Part shown: in pieces, positions 27,741-37,821 of the stretch
Numbering within the stretch: the first letter of the stretch is position 1
Layout: the number at the start of each line of letters is the position of its first letter
NCBI GenBank assembly: GCA_024636495.1
Contig: JAGXGZ010000048.1
Coordinates: 1-64,000, forward strand
Reading direction: 5' to 3'
Length of the DNA: 64,000 bases
Origin: Roseobacter sp.
GTDB lineage: Bacteria > Pseudomonadota > Alphaproteobacteria > Rhodobacterales > Rhodobacteraceae
Program-made: the position numbers and the translations under genes
The notes under the pieces: generated by a model
The model's input: the letters and a program-made list of their open reading frames with translations, nothing else
What the model was told of the DNA's origin: nothing
Database searches by the model: none

Positions 27741-28649
27741 TTAGACATTGCCGTCCTTGAACTCCAGCCCCATTTCGGTATAGCGCTCGGCTTCTTCCAA
27801 CCAGTTTGGTCGCACCTTGACCTGCAAGAACAGATGTACCTTGCGGCCCAGGAACTCTTCTAACTCCTCACGCGCAGCCTTGCCGACAGACTTGATCGTC
27901 TCGCCCTTGCTGCCCAAAACGATCCCTTTGTGACCGTCACGGATCACATAGATCAGTTGATCAATCCGCGCGCTCCCGTCCTTGCGCTCTTCCCAGTTCT
28001 CTGTCTCGACCGTCATTTGGTAAGGCAGTTCCTGATGCAACCGCAAAGTCAGCTTTTCGCGGGTCATTTCTGCTGCGATCATACGCATCGGCAAATCGGC
28101 AATCTGGTCTTCGGGATAAAGCCATGGCCCTTCTGGAACTTCACCCGCCAACCATTGGCGCAACACGGCAACGCCATGCCCACGTTCGGCCGAGATCATG
28201 AAGGTTTCGGCGAATGGGTAGCGTTCGTTGATATCTTTGCTCAGGCCAAGCAGCACGGGTGCTTCGACGCGGTCGATCTTGTTGATGGCCAACGCAACTT
28301 TGCGGCCTTCCCCGATGTTGGCAAGCCCTTCCAGAATACGCTCCACCCCTTCGGTCACACCACGGTTGGCCTCGATCAGCAATACCACCAGATCGGCATC
28401 CGCAGCACCACCCCAAGCGGCGGCAACCATGGCACGGTCCAATCGACGGCGTGGCTCAAACAGGCCGGGCGTGTCGACAAACACCAGCTGGCTTTCGCCT
28501 TCCATCGCGACGCCACGAATGCGGGCGCGCGTTGTTTGCACTTTATGAGTTACGATTGACACTTTCGCGCCCACCATCCGGTTGAGCAGCGTGGATTTGC
28601 CCGCATTGGGCTCACCTATCAAGGCGATAAAGCCAGCACGCGTGGTCAT
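27741..28649 (-). CDS. era: GTPase Era
   Basis: 302 residues. Era binds the 3' end of 16S rRNA and helps assemble the small subunit. The GTPase motifs are GEPNAGKST (G1), VDTPG (G3) and NKID (G4); the C-terminal KH domain has [22 protein letters not shown] in two halves around residues 240-265. It overlaps rnc by four bases, a conserved pair whose products act on the same rRNA precursor. Confidence 0.97.
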   Translation of the reverse strand: MTTRAGFIALIGEPNAGKSTLLNRMVGAKVSIVTHKVQTTRARIRGVAMEGESQLVFVDTPGLFEPRRRLDRAMVAAAWGGAADADLVVLLIEANRGVTEGVERILEGLANIGEGRKVALAINKIDRVEAPVLLGLSKDINERYPFAETFMISAERGHGVAVLRQWLAGEVPEGPWLYPEDQIADLPMRMIAAEMTREKLTLRLHQELPYQMTVETENWEERKDGSARIDQLIYVIRDGHKGIVLGSKGETIKSVGKAAREELEEFLGRKVHLFLQVKVRPNWLEEAERYTEMGLEFKDGNV

Positions 28650-29332
28650 GAATTCTTCTCCAGTTGCGCCAAAAGAGTTTTGGCTGCGGCCTGTTCGGCC
28701 TGACGTTTCGAGGGTGCGGTGGCACGCGCACTGGCGCCGCTTTCAACCTCTACGGTAATTGTAAACACTGGCGCATGATCAGGCCCCTCACGGTCCGTTT
28801 CGACATAGGCAGGCGGCGGAAAACCGCGAGCCTGCGCCCATTCCTGCAACGCTGTTTTGGCGTCGCGAGCGTCTTGCTTTACGCTTTGGACCCGCGTGCC
28901 CCACAACCGCAAGATCAGATCCCTTGCTGCGTCAAAACCGCCGTCGAGATAGACAGCAGCAATAATCGCCTCGATCGCATCCCCAAGCAAGGCTTGCTTT
29001 CGCCGCCCGCCCGATAGCATCTCGGACCGCCCAAGCTTGAGCACGGCACCGATATCAATGTCGCGGGCGACATCGGCGCAAGTTTCCTTGCGTACCAATG
29101 CGTTAAACCGCGGTGCTAATTGCCCTTCGGTGGCTTTTGTATCAAGCGAAAGTAACGCCTCGGCCATCACAAGGCCCAAAACACGGTCGCCCAGAAATTC
29201 GAGACGCTGATTATCGTCGCGGTTCGCCGAGGACATCGACGCGTGCGTGACAGCCCGAATAAGCAAATCGGGCTTGGCGAATTTATGCCCGATCCGGCCT
29301 TCAAAGGCCCGAAGATCTGCGCTGAGTTTCAC
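28646..29332 (-). CDS. rnc: Ribonuclease III
   Basis: 228 residues. The enzyme cuts double-stranded RNA, including the rRNA precursor. The signature is [14 protein letters not shown], with the acidic residues of the active site in LEFLGD and in [18 protein letters not shown]. The C-terminal double-stranded RNA-binding domain spans about residues 155-226 and includes [18 protein letters not shown]. It overlaps lepB and era by four bases each. Confidence 0.97.
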   Translation of the reverse strand: MKLSADLRAFEGRIGHKFAKPDLLIRAVTHASMSSANRDDNQRLEFLGDRVLGLVMAEALLSLDTKATEGQLAPRFNALVRKETCADVARDIDIGAVLKLGRSEMLSGGRRKQALLGDAIEAIIAAVYLDGGFDAARDLILRLWGTRVQSVKQDARDAKTALQEWAQARGFPPPAYVETDREGPDHAPVFTITVEVESGASARATAPSKRQAEQAAAKTLLAQLEKNS

Positions 29333-30165
29333 TTAATTGCTTTGAAAAAGCGGTCGCTGCGCCATGTCCAGAAAAACAGCATTGATCTGCCACCCGAGCT
29401 AAACACAATCCGGTCCGCGCGACCGATAAGATTCTCAAACGGGACAAAGCCGACGCCACCGGCCTGCTGGGCCAGACGGCTGTCAGCCGAGTTGTCGCGG
29501 TTGTCACCCATGAAAAAGTACTGCCCGTCCGGGACGGTATAGACACCAGTATTGTCCGATGCCTGATCACCAATATTGAGGATTGCGTGCTCGACCCCGT
29601 TCGGCAGCGTTTCGATCTGGCGGGATTTCATGCAAATGCCGCCTTCGCCGATGGCACCATTTTCACAACGTGGTCTCATGCCTTGCGGCCCCTGCCGCTC
29701 CATCGCTTCTTCAAAAACGCCATCATCACGCAGTTCTACCGGCGTGCCGTTGATGCTGATCACGCCTTGGGTCACCTGAACTGTGTCGCCCGGCAGACCG
29801 ATCAAGCGTTTGATATAGTCGCGGCCCGAAACAGGGTGGCGAAATACTGCGACATCACCGCGTTCGGGCTCTGATCCAAACAGCCGTTTATTGTCGCCAT
29901 CAAAAACGCCACAGATATCCTTGGCATCGATATTGACGCCAAAGCGCGGAATAATCACGCTAGGACACGACGCATAGGAATAGCCGTAAGCCATCTTGTT
30001 CACGAACAAGAAATCCCCAATCAACAGCGTCTCTTTCATCGAGCCGGACGGGATCCAGAACGGCTGAAAGAACAGGGTACGAAAGATGCCTGCAATCACC
30101 AGTGCATAAACAATGGTTTTAATCGTTTCGACAAAAGCATTGCCGGTTTTTTCCTTGGCAGCCAT
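29329..30165 (-). CDS. lepB: Signal peptidase I
   Basis: 278 residues. It removes signal peptides from secreted proteins at the periplasmic face. One N-terminal helix (about 11-33) is followed by the catalytic serine in [13 protein letters not shown], the catalytic lysine in [14 protein letters not shown], and the conserved [11 protein letters not shown]. The insert between residues 60 and 100 ([15 protein letters not shown]) is typical of alphaproteobacterial LepB. It overlaps rnc by four bases and follows acpS by 104 bases. Confidence 0.96.
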   Translation of the reverse strand: MAAKEKTGNAFVETIKTIVYALVIAGIFRTLFFQPFWIPSGSMKETLLIGDFLFVNKMAYGYSYASCPSVIIPRFGVNIDAKDICGVFDGDNKRLFGSEPERGDVAVFRHPVSGRDYIKRLIGLPGDTVQVTQGVISINGTPVELRDDGVFEEAMERQGPQGMRPRCENGAIGEGGICMKSRQIETLPNGVEHAILNIGDQASDNTGVYTVPDGQYFFMGDNRDNSADSRLAQQAGGVGFVPFENLIGRADRIVFSSGGRSMLFFWTWRSDRFFKAIK

Positions 30166-30269
30166 AATGGCGCTCCTGATGATCCGTTTGTGGTTACATG
30201 CGGGCAGGATAGGCCCAAGTCAAGCGGAGCCACACCTGTCAACCGCGCAAGTAAGCCCCAGAACCCCTG

Positions 30270-30683
30270 TTATTGTTGTTCCGGTGCCAAAGGGCGCGCC
30301 TCGATCACGACAAACGCCTGCGCCCAAGGGTGATCGTCGGTCAGCGTGACGTGAATGATCGCTTCATGCCCCGCCGGTGTCATCTGCGCCAGACGTTCTG
30401 CCGCCCATCCGGTGACCTGCATCACCGGTTGCCCCGTTCGCAGGTTAGTGACCGCCATATCGCGCCACGCAATACCCATACGCAGGCCAGTCCCCAACGC
30501 CTTTGAACACGCCTCTTTCGCGGCCCAGCGTTTCGCATAGGTTCCCGCTACATCACGCCGCCCTTCGGCCTTATTCTGCTCAACCTCGGTGAAGACGCGA
30601 TTTCGGAAACGGTTACCAAAACGGTCCAACGTCCTTTGGATGCGTTCAATATTTGCCAAGTCAGTACCGATACCCAGGATCAT
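30270..30683 (-). CDS. acpS: Holo-[acyl-carrier-protein] synthase
   Basis: 137 residues. It attaches 4'-phosphopantetheine from CoA to acyl carrier protein. The two conserved blocks are [12 protein letters not shown] at the start, with the magnesium-binding Asp, and [11 protein letters not shown] leading to [15 protein letters not shown]. Its position between pdxJ and lepB is conserved in alphaproteobacteria. A membrane hydrolase gene has been placed between pdxJ and acpS here. Confidence 0.96.
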   Translation of the reverse strand: MILGIGTDLANIERIQRTLDRFGNRFRNRVFTEVEQNKAEGRRDVAGTYAKRWAAKEACSKALGTGLRMGIAWRDMAVTNLRTGQPVMQVTGWAAERLAQMTPAGHEAIIHVTLTDDHPWAQAFVVIEARPLAPEQQ

Positions 30684-30715
30684 GCGCGGCCTCGTCTGTT
30701 GCGTTTAGGCATGTC

Positions 30716-32191
30716 TTACCCCGATACGGCCACAAAGGGAAAGCTGACCCCTAGCGCCCATGCCAATATCAGTCCCAGCCCCAAACCAGACGACAACGCC
30801 CCTGTACGCTGCGCCGTCCAGCGCCCCATAAGGCCAAAAACAATATAGAATAGTACGATGACCGGCCCAATCAGCAGCAAAAAGAACAGGCCGCTGAAAT
30901 CAAGTGCAATCGCGGCACCCAGCGAGGCAAAAAAACAAAAGCGCAAGCCAAGACGGTGCCATATTGACCTCGCCCCGCCCTCAGTGACCACAGCATCGCC
31001 CAGCATGAACGGCACCGTTCCCAGACACAGGGCCAATATCACCCAAAGCCGGTCAGCATTTGGCACAAAATTCGCACCGTACCTATCCAATGCCAATCCA
31101 AATATCCCGATCCCCCAAAGCACCAAAGCCGCTGTTCCCCAAATCGAAAAGGACCCGAACCGCAGACCAAAGAACCGCAGTATTAACAGTTGAAGTATGC
31201 CAAAAAGCGCCAGATGCAGCACCAGATAGTCCGCAACCAGAACAGGCAGCCAATCCGGATCAAGTGCCGTGGCGACCACAGGGGTCACTGCCGCAGGAAT
31301 AACTGTTGCAAGCAAGGCCTTGCGAAAACTAAGGCGAGGCACTGACTTGGCTGTCGCAGGTAATGCTTGTGCCAACGGAAAGGCCAAGGCCACGACGGCA
31401 CCCAATAGTCCAACCAACCACCACCCTGTCGGCGGCACCGCAGCAGTTGTCGTGCGTTGATAACTTTCATTCAGCCAACCAAGGGCTTGTGCGCGCCCCG
31501 CCCGGCTTTGCAAGATACTGACATGTTCGGTGTAAGGTGCCACAAAAGCCATCCGACGAATGCCGTCACTTTCAAACGCCTTCCCTTCTTGGGCTGCCCG
31601 ATCAATCATCCGCACATAGTCCAATGCAGCCTCGCGCAACCGACCCTCCCATTGGCCGGAAATCACCAGCAGATCGTCAGGCTCGGTTGCTGTGACGGCA
31701 CCCGAAAAAGCCGAAATCGCCACGATTGGCCCCACGTCAAGCTGCTGTGCGGCCCGGATAATGATGTCCGTCGCCATCGAGTGACCCAATAGTGCGATCG
31801 GTTGGCCAGACTGCGCAAAGGCCCGTGCGACGTCAATCGTTTGATCGACCAACAACTGCGTCGTCCCTTCAATCTTGGTCAGATCGCCGGACATCGGAAC
31901 CGGGTTGCGTCCGTGGCCTAAGAAATCAAATGCATAGGCCCGGTAGCCAGCCTGCGCTAAGGGAAGCGCATATGCCTGCATCATCTGACGCGAGCCTGCG
32001 AACCCATGTGCGATCACCACCACCGGGCCGTCCGCGTCTGGCAAAGCATATCGGGTCACGGGTGTCTGGCCTACGAAAAGCGCTGTAATCTCGACACCGC
32101 TGCGTGCTTTTTCCAACTGCCACACGGATACTAGCGCCAGAAAAGCGCCCAGCATCAGAACGGCAAGTCGCACCTTAGCTATCGCGTGCAT
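30716..32191 (-). CDS. Alpha/beta hydrolase joined to a multi-helix membrane domain
   Basis: 491 residues. A signal-anchor helix (about 6-25) is followed by an alpha/beta-hydrolase domain: [14 protein letters not shown] holds the oxyanion loop, GHSMA at residues 136-140 is the nucleophile elbow with Ser138, and a later YTEHVSIL gives a plausible His. From about residue 255 the protein has seven or eight transmembrane helices. This two-part layout is uncommon; the substrate may be a lipid or another membrane-near ester. The gene overlaps pdxJ by 17 bases and lies 32 bases before acpS. Confidence 0.8.
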   Translation of the reverse strand: MHAIAKVRLAVLMLGAFLALVSVWQLEKARSGVEITALFVGQTPVTRYALPDADGPVVVIAHGFAGSRQMMQAYALPLAQAGYRAYAFDFLGHGRNPVPMSGDLTKIEGTTQLLVDQTIDVARAFAQSGQPIALLGHSMATDIIIRAAQQLDVGPIVAISAFSGAVTATEPDDLLVISGQWEGRLREAALDYVRMIDRAAQEGKAFESDGIRRMAFVAPYTEHVSILQSRAGRAQALGWLNESYQRTTTAAVPPTGWWLVGLLGAVVALAFPLAQALPATAKSVPRLSFRKALLATVIPAAVTPVVATALDPDWLPVLVADYLVLHLALFGILQLLILRFFGLRFGSFSIWGTAALVLWGIGIFGLALDRYGANFVPNADRLWVILALCLGTVPFMLGDAVVTEGGARSIWHRLGLRFCFFASLGAAIALDFSGLFFLLLIGPVIVLFYIVFGLMGRWTAQRTGALSSGLGLGLILAWALGVSFPFVAVSG

Positions 32192-32927
32192 CGTCCATCA
32201 AACGGCGCATCTCGTGTATTGCAGGCCCAAGACCCAAGAAAATTGCTTCGCCAATCAGGAAATGCCCGATGTTGAGTTCCTGTACTTCGGGAAATGCGGC
32301 AACGGGTGAAACAGTATCGTAGGTCAAACCATGCCCTGCGTGGATTTCCAGCCCCAGATCATGCCCGAACTTGGCCATTTCTTCGAGCTTTTGCAGCTCT
32401 GTCTGGGCTTGCGCCCAATTGCCTTCGGTGAACGCATCGCAATAGGCACCGGTGTGCAGCTCGATCACCTCGGCTCCGATCCGGTTGGCAGCCTCGATCT
32501 GGCGCTTGTCGGCGGCGATAAAAATACTGACCCGGCATCCCGCTTCGCGCAGGGGCGCTATGAAATGGGCCAGCCGGTTTTCTTCGCGCGCAACCTCAAG
32601 ACCGCCTTCCGTGGTCCGCTCTTCGCGCTTTTCGGGCACGATACACACGGCATGGGGCTTATGGCGCAGCGCAATCGCCTGCATCTCGTCTGTCGCGGCC
32701 ATCTCAAAGTTCAACGGCACCGTCAGGATCTCTTGCAATCCTTCGATGTCAGCGTCGGTGATGTGGCGGCGATCCTCGCGCAGATGCGCGGTGATCCCAT
32801 CTGCACCAGCCTCTTGCGCTGCGCGGGCTGCGCGCAAAGGGTCAGGATAGGCCCCGCCGCGTGCGTTTCTAACTGTGGCGACATGATCGATATTTACCCC
32901 AAGCCGAAGCTTACCTTGCGCTGCCAT
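32175..32927 (-). CDS. pdxJ: Pyridoxine 5'-phosphate synthase
   Basis: 250 residues, starting [25 protein letters not shown]. It condenses 3-amino-2-oxopropyl phosphate with 1-deoxyxylulose 5-phosphate to give pyridoxine 5'-phosphate. The TIM-barrel blocks [32 protein letters not shown] and [10 protein letters not shown] are intact, with catalytic Glu and His in them. The ATG at 32927 has AAGGGGAAAG upstream; the longer frame would only add a basic, low-complexity tail shared with the gene before it. It overlaps the DUF2062 gene and the hydrolase gene by 17 bases each. Confidence 0.96.
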   Translation of the reverse strand: MAAQGKLRLGVNIDHVATVRNARGGAYPDPLRAARAAQEAGADGITAHLREDRRHITDADIEGLQEILTVPLNFEMAATDEMQAIALRHKPHAVCIVPEKREERTTEGGLEVAREENRLAHFIAPLREAGCRVSIFIAADKRQIEAANRIGAEVIELHTGAYCDAFTEGNWAQAQTELQKLEEMAKFGHDLGLEIHAGHGLTYDTVSPVAAFPEVQELNIGHFLIGEAIFLGLGPAIHEMRRLMDDARDS

Positions 32928-33606
32928 GATCTTTCCCCTTCTGAGCCGTACGCTCTGCGATGCGTTTTGCTTCGGCCTTGGCCGCAGCCTTTTTCTTAAG
33001 CGCTTCAAACTTTGCTTTGATGACCCCTTTGCGCCGTTTTTGATACGCACGCAGCAAGGGTACAGACAGATAATAAGCAATCGTAGCGCAGATGATACCG
33101 GGCAAAATGCCGCCGATCAGATAGGGATAGAACACCTGGCGCCAGAAGACTGCAAGACCCGCCCAGTCCATGTCTTTGCTGGTAAAAATTGCCACAAAAT
33201 TCGCAAACAGATCATAGCCGGCATCCACAAATTTGCCGCCAAAAGACCGATGTTCCCCATCCAGCATCGGAGAACCCAAAATCCAATGCCCCATCGACAG
33301 CGATGACAGCCCAATTGGAACGTAGGTCAGCGGATTGCCAAAAAACGTACCCATCAAAGCCGCCAACAGATTTCCCCGCATCAGCCGGGACACCAGTGCT
33401 GCGACAATAAAGTGCATGCCGTAAAAGGGCGTGAAAGTGGTAAACACCCCTGCCCAGATGCCGCGCGCGATGCGTTCTGGGGTGTCGGGCAAACGGCGCA
33501 TCCGATGTTTGACATAGTGGAATGCCCGCGTCCAACCACCGCGCGGCCACATGAACTCTGCCATGGCGCGCAATGTCGGCTTTGGATCGCGGCGTTTAAA
33601 AATCAA
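32911..33606 (-). CDS. DUF2062-domain membrane protein
   Basis: 231 residues. The DUF2062 domain covers about residues 20-185, beginning [35 protein letters not shown] in pieces, followed by [28 protein letters not shown] and [18 protein letters not shown], three or four hydrophobic helices. The last 45 residues are very rich in Lys and Ala ([18 protein letters not shown]). No activity is known for the family. It sits between rel and pdxJ and is translationally close to pdxJ. Confidence 0.88.
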   Translation of the reverse strand: MIFKRRDPKPTLRAMAEFMWPRGGWTRAFHYVKHRMRRLPDTPERIARGIWAGVFTTFTPFYGMHFIVAALVSRLMRGNLLAALMGTFFGNPLTYVPIGLSSLSMGHWILGSPMLDGEHRSFGGKFVDAGYDLFANFVAIFTSKDMDWAGLAVFWRQVFYPYLIGGILPGIICATIAYYLSVPLLRAYQKRRKGVIKAKFEALKKKAAAKAEAKRIAERTAQKGKDHGSAR

Positions 33607-33653
33607 CTCATTATCCTTGGGTCCGAAAAGGGGGCTGCACGCCCACCTGCATC

Positions 33654-35795
33654 TTATTCATGTGCTTTTAAAAGCTTCATATCTCTGTGCCTGCTGATCT
33701 CGGCCACTTCGCGCTCAGCTTCCAAGGTTGGCATCAACGAATGCAGATGCGCTATGTCTCGTAGTTCCACATAGATCAGCAGCCGGTAAAAGTCAGGCTT
33801 TCGGTCAAGAAATTCCAGATTCGAAATATTCGCGGACGATTGACCGATCAACGTACATATCCGCCCCAAGACACCTGCCCCATTACCGATCGTCAGATCC
33901 AGCGTTGCACCGTAAATAGCGGGGTGCTGACCTTCATGCCAGCGCAGGTCCAGCCAGCGTTCGGGTTGATCTTCATAGGCAGAAAGCCGTTCGCAATCAA
34001 TTGAATGGATCGTCACCCCCTTCCCACGATAGGTAATCCCGACAATACGTTCGCCCGGCAGCGGCTGACAGCAAGGTGCGCGGTCGTATGTTTGACCCGG
34101 CTGAAGGCCTACAACCGCACGCTTGCGGTCCACCTGTTCGCCCGGTTTCGGCTTTAGCTCAGGATAAACAGCCTGAACGGCTTCGCTACCCGTCAGGTCT
34201 GCCGATCCAAGTCTTTCCAACAGCTCTTCTGCACTTTTCAGCCGTAGGTTTCGCGCCGCTGTGCGCAGCACTTTTTCCGTCGCGGTCTTGCCGATCTGCT
34301 CGAAAGCAGAGCGGGCCAGTTCGCGACCAAGGCTGACAAACCGCGCTCGGTCGACTTCGCGCAAGGACCGACGGATCGCGGTCTTGGCTTTGCCCGTTGT
34401 CGCGATATCAAGCCAAGTAACCTGCGGGGTCTGGCCTTGCGCGGTGATAATCTCGATCGATTGGCCATTCTTGACGCGGGTCCACAAGGGCACACGCATC
34501 CCGTCAATCTTGGCACCGACACAAGCCGACCCAATACGGGTGTGGATGGCATAAGCGAAATCAATCGGTGTCGCACCACGCGGCAATTTCACCACCTCGC
34601 CTTTGGGCGTAAAGCAGAACACCTGATCGGCATACATCTCAAGCTTGACCGCCTCGAGGAAATCCTCGTGATCCTCCTCTGAATCCAGTTGTTCGGTCAG
34701 TTGTGCAATCCACTTTACCGGATCAACAGCAAACGGGTTCTTGGACCTAACCCCGTCACGGTAGGACCAATGCGCAGCAACACCGGTTTCAGCCACATCA
34801 TGCATCTGGCGCGTTCTGATCTGCACTTCGACGCGTTTACCATCGCGGCCAGACACCGTGGCATGGATTGACCGGTAGCCGTTGGTCTTGGGTTGGCTGA
34901 TATAATCCTTGAAGCGGCCAGGTACTGCGCGCCAACGTCGATGGATCACGCCAAGCGCACGGTAGCATTCATCATCCGAAGTCGTGATGACCCGAAAGCC
35001 GTAGATGTCAGACAGCCGCGAAAAAGACTGGTCCTTCTCCTGCATCTTGCGCCAGATCGAATAGGGCTTCTTGGCGCGCCCAAAGACTTCGGCTTCGATG
35101 CCAGCCTTTTCCAGTTCCAGCCGCATATCGCCCGTGATGCGCTGAATAACGTCACCCGTTTCACGTTGCAGCGTAATAAAGCGGCGGATAATTGACTGCC
35201 GACCTTCTGGGTTGAGAACGCGAAACGCCAGATCTTCCAGCTCTTCGCGCATCCATTGCATGCCCATCCTGCCCGCGAGCGGGGCGTAGATATCCATCGT
35301 TTCGCGGGCTTTCTGGATTTGCTTGTCAGCGCGCATCGACTTGATCGTGCGCATATTGTGCAGTCTGTCAGCCAGTTTGACCAAAATCACCCGCAAGTCT
35401 TTCGACATCGCCATGAAAAGCTTGCGGAAATTCTCGGCCTGCTTTGTCTCGGTCGAATTCAGTTGCAGATTAGTCAGCTTGGTAACACCATCAACCAGTT
35501 CTGCCACATCAAGACCAAAGCGCTTTTCCACTTCGGCATAGGACGCTTTGGTATCTTCAATGGTGTCATGCAACAAAGCGGTGATGATCGTCGCATCATC
35601 CAGCTGTTGTTCGGTCAAAATCGCCGCAACGGAAACTGGGTGCGTAAAATACGGCTCGCCCGAGTGGCGAAACTGCCCCTCGTGCATCGTTTGGCCAAAA
35701 TCATAGGCCATCCGGATGTGCTTTTCGTTGGATTTAGGATTGTAGGCGCGAACAAGCGCGACAAGATCGTCAGCCGTAATGTCGGCGGTGTTCAT
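33654..35795 (-). CDS. rel: Bifunctional (p)ppGpp synthetase/hydrolase (Rel/SpoT)
   Basis: 713 residues. It makes and breaks the alarmone (p)ppGpp. The N-terminal HD hydrolase domain is intact (TALLHDTIEDTKASY and KLADRLHNMRTI), followed by the synthetase domain with SIWRKMQEKDQSFSRLSDIYGFRVI and TNGYRSIHATV. A TGS domain (VFCFTPKGEVVKLPRGATPIDFAY, seen in parts) and a C-terminal ACT domain follow. Intact HD plus synthetase motifs indicate a bifunctional enzyme, the only type in most alphaproteobacteria. It lies 36 bases after rpoZ, as in E. coli spoT. Confidence 0.96.
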   Translation of the reverse strand: MNTADITADDLVALVRAYNPKSNEKHIRMAYDFGQTMHEGQFRHSGEPYFTHPVSVAAILTEQQLDDATIITALLHDTIEDTKASYAEVEKRFGLDVAELVDGVTKLTNLQLNSTETKQAENFRKLFMAMSKDLRVILVKLADRLHNMRTIKSMRADKQIQKARETMDIYAPLAGRMGMQWMREELEDLAFRVLNPEGRQSIIRRFITLQRETGDVIQRITGDMRLELEKAGIEAEVFGRAKKPYSIWRKMQEKDQSFSRLSDIYGFRVITTSDDECYRALGVIHRRWRAVPGRFKDYISQPKTNGYRSIHATVSGRDGKRVEVQIRTRQMHDVAETGVAAHWSYRDGVRSKNPFAVDPVKWIAQLTEQLDSEEDHEDFLEAVKLEMYADQVFCFTPKGEVVKLPRGATPIDFAYAIHTRIGSACVGAKIDGMRVPLWTRVKNGQSIEIITAQGQTPQVTWLDIATTGKAKTAIRRSLREVDRARFVSLGRELARSAFEQIGKTATEKVLRTAARNLRLKSAEELLERLGSADLTGSEAVQAVYPELKPKPGEQVDRKRAVVGLQPGQTYDRAPCCQPLPGERIVGITYRGKGVTIHSIDCERLSAYEDQPERWLDLRWHEGQHPAIYGATLDLTIGNGAGVLGRICTLIGQSSANISNLEFLDRKPDFYRLLIYVELRDIAHLHSLMPTLEAEREVAEISRHRDMKLLKAHE

Positions 35796-35831
35796 GCCTG
35801 TCCTGCCTTATAGCCCCGAAGGGCGCGGGCC

Positions 35832-36185
35832 TTAGCCCTGCCCTTGTGCCGCCATCAACTGCCGCAGCAGCATTTCTTCAGACATACTGTCTTCTTCCGG
35901 CTTGTCCTGCTCAGCCCCCATCAAAAGCGCCATGGCGTCTTCTTCAGGTTCATCGATTTCAATCTGATTCTGATTACTCTCGATCAAGCGTTCGCGCAGA
36001 TCATCAGCAGACTGAGTCTCGTCTGCGATCTCGCGCAGAGAAACGACAGGGTTTTTATCATTGTCGCGGTCAACTGTAACAGGCGATCCTGCAGCAATTT
36101 CACGGGCACGGTGCGCTGCGAGCATTACCAGCTCGAAACGGTTTGGAACTTTGTCCACACAATCTTCAACGGTGACGCGGGCCAT
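35832..36185 (-). CDS. rpoZ: RNA polymerase omega subunit
   Basis: 117 residues starting [21 protein letters not shown], then [10 protein letters not shown] and [10 protein letters not shown], the conserved core of omega, which helps fold beta-prime and forms part of the (p)ppGpp site. The last 45 residues are acidic and rich in Glu and Gln, a common extension in alphaproteobacteria. It precedes rel, so the alarmone enzyme and its target subunit are encoded together. Confidence 0.96.
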   Translation of the reverse strand: MARVTVEDCVDKVPNRFELVMLAAHRAREIAAGSPVTVDRDNDKNPVVSLREIADETQSADDLRERLIESNQNQIEIDEPEEDAMALLMGAEQDKPEEDSMSEEMLLRQLMAAQGQG

Positions 36186-36255
36186 AGGGATGCTCCAATC
36201 ATAAGTGCTGCAAGAAGCCGACTATGTAAAAGCCCTTGACGGGTTTTACAAGCGC

Positions 36256-36858
36256 TTATTCAGAAGGTATCACTTGATCTTTGTCTTGTTGGGGCAGGTC
36301 ATTCAACATCTGCAAAACCGTTTTTTCAAGCAACGGATGACGCCAATTTGGGGCAATCTCGGCCATCGGCACAAGAACAAATGCCCGGTCTTGCAAACGC
36401 GGGTGAGGCAAGATCAGATCATCAGGTGTTTGGCGCATCTGTTCAGCAAGCGGCAAACTGCGCCAATGATTCTGCACCTGCGCGTTTGGGTACACCACAT
36501 CGCCAACCGCCAGTAAATCCAGATCGACCGTCCTTGCCGCCCACCTGACATCGCGTTTCCGGCCCAGCCGAGCTTCTACAGTATGCAACTCATCTAATAT
36601 TCTGAGAACGGGCCAATCTGTCGTAACGTCAACAACCGCGTTGGTATAATCCGGTCCGGACCCGGCAGGAAAAGCCGGGTTTGCGAAAAATCGGCTGACA
36701 GACCCAACATGAAATCCAATGTTTTCCAACATTTGAATGGCTTGCAACACCGTCTGTGTGGAATCACCCACAGCGGAAGACTGATTACTTCCCAATGCGA
36801 TCCACGCGGTTCTTTGCTCAGTCACTGGAAGATCCTGCGAATAGTCGTTAGTTGCCAC
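36256..36858 (-). CDS. folK: 2-amino-4-hydroxy-6-hydroxymethyldihydropteridine diphosphokinase
   Basis: 200 residues. The enzyme transfers pyrophosphate to the pterin in folate synthesis. TAWIALGSNQSS near the start, the RDVRWAARTVDLDLLAVGD block that holds the catalytic aspartates, and LPHPRLQDRAFVLVPMAEI are all present. The N-terminal 15 residues are longer than in E. coli. It precedes rpoZ on the same strand with a 70-base gap and is divergent from the NYN-domain gene. Confidence 0.95.
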   Translation of the reverse strand: MATNDYSQDLPVTEQRTAWIALGSNQSSAVGDSTQTVLQAIQMLENIGFHVGSVSRFFANPAFPAGSGPDYTNAVVDVTTDWPVLRILDELHTVEARLGRKRDVRWAARTVDLDLLAVGDVVYPNAQVQNHWRSLPLAEQMRQTPDDLILPHPRLQDRAFVLVPMAEIAPNWRHPLLEKTVLQMLNDLPQQDKDQVIPSE

Positions 36859-36984
36859 TTGTTGCCTCGCAAAAAATATCTAAAAGGGGCGCTCGGGGTG
36901 GATTGTTTCAAATCAGAAACATTCTATCTTAGCTTTATAGTTCTGAAATCGCATTTCAAAAAGCCAACACAATAAGGACATTTC

Positions 36985-37530
36985 ATGTTTTACAAAGACG
37001 AACGTCTGGCTTTGTTCATTGATGGTTCAAATCTTTACGCGGCCGCAAAAAGCCTGGGTTTCGATATCGACTACAAGCTTTTGCGTACAGAGTTTATGCG
37101 CCGTGGCAAGCTTTTGCGCGCGTTCTACTACACCGCGCTGCTTGAAAACGAAGAATACTCCCCAATTCGGCCTTTGGTCGACTGGCTGAACTACAACGGC
37201 TTCACGATGGTCACAAAGCCCGCGAAAGAATACACCGACAGCATGGGCCGACGCAAAGTAAAAGGTAACATGGACATCGAATTGGCCGTGGATGCGATGG
37301 AACTTGCGCCCCATCTCGACCATATTGTCATCTTCTCGGGAGATGGCGATTTTCGTCCGCTCGTCGAAAGCCTTCAGCGCCAAGGTGTGCGCGTTTCGGT
37401 CGTCAGCACCATTCGCAGCCAACCGCCAATGATATCAGACGATTTACGCAGGCAAGCCGACAACTTTATCGAACTCGAAGATCTGCGCGACGTCATTGGC
37501 CGCCCTCCTCGTGAAAGCAACGAAGACTGA
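36985..37530 (+). CDS. NYN-domain (LabA/DUF88-like) protein
   Basis: 181 residues, one NYN domain of the PIN-like nuclease fold. The acidic motifs are LALFIDGSNLYAAAKSLG with Asp13, GNMDIELAVDAMELA with Asp residues near 93-101, and IFSGDGDFRPLVESL with Asp residues near 116-119. These residues would bind metal for RNA cleavage, as in LabA-like proteins, but whether it is an active nuclease is not known. The start has AAGGACATTTC upstream. It is divergent from folK. Conservation in Rhodobacterales is high by memory. Confidence 0.9.
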   Translation: MFYKDERLALFIDGSNLYAAAKSLGFDIDYKLLRTEFMRRGKLLRAFYYTALLENEEYSPIRPLVDWLNYNGFTMVTKPAKEYTDSMGRRKVKGNMDIELAVDAMELAPHLDHIVIFSGDGDFRPLVESLQRQGVRVSVVSTIRSQPPMISDDLRRQADNFIELEDLRDVIGRPPRESNED

Positions 37531-37535
37531 TTAGA

Positions 37536-37621
37536 AAAAAGCCCGCTTTCACTGCTAATCAGTAGAAGCGGGTGATAATGCTGAAATCAGTGTCTAGCAC
37601 AGCCCAAATAATGGCTGCGCA
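37536..37621 (-). ncRNA. Candidate small RNA 3' region with minus-strand terminator
   Basis: Read on the minus strand, the hairpin at 37542-37572 (CCCGCTT and AAGCGGG outer arms, ACTG/CAGT inner arms) is followed by GC and TTTTTT, a proper intrinsic terminator. It points away from both neighbours: the NYN gene and ispH are read on the plus strand. Just before it is a second hairpin at 37598-37620 with eight pairs and one mismatch (GCACAGCC with GGCTGCGC). This suggests a minus-strand transcript of unknown length that ends here; the 5' end cannot be placed. The hairpin might instead just end the NYN transcript. Confidence 0.3.
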
Positions 37622-37821
37622 GAATGAATATCCTAGGCGAGCGATTCTAATTACTAGCTTTTACGCACTACGCACGGGAAAAACCTGAATTTCTATGCGG
37701 GCGCCGATTGCGTGTGCAGATGGTCCCCCCGCGCCTAAACATCCAGCAAAAACTGCATGAGCATCGGTCTGGACGATCCCCCTCCGAGCATTTACCTATT
37801 GAGCAATCAAAGGAGCACGCA

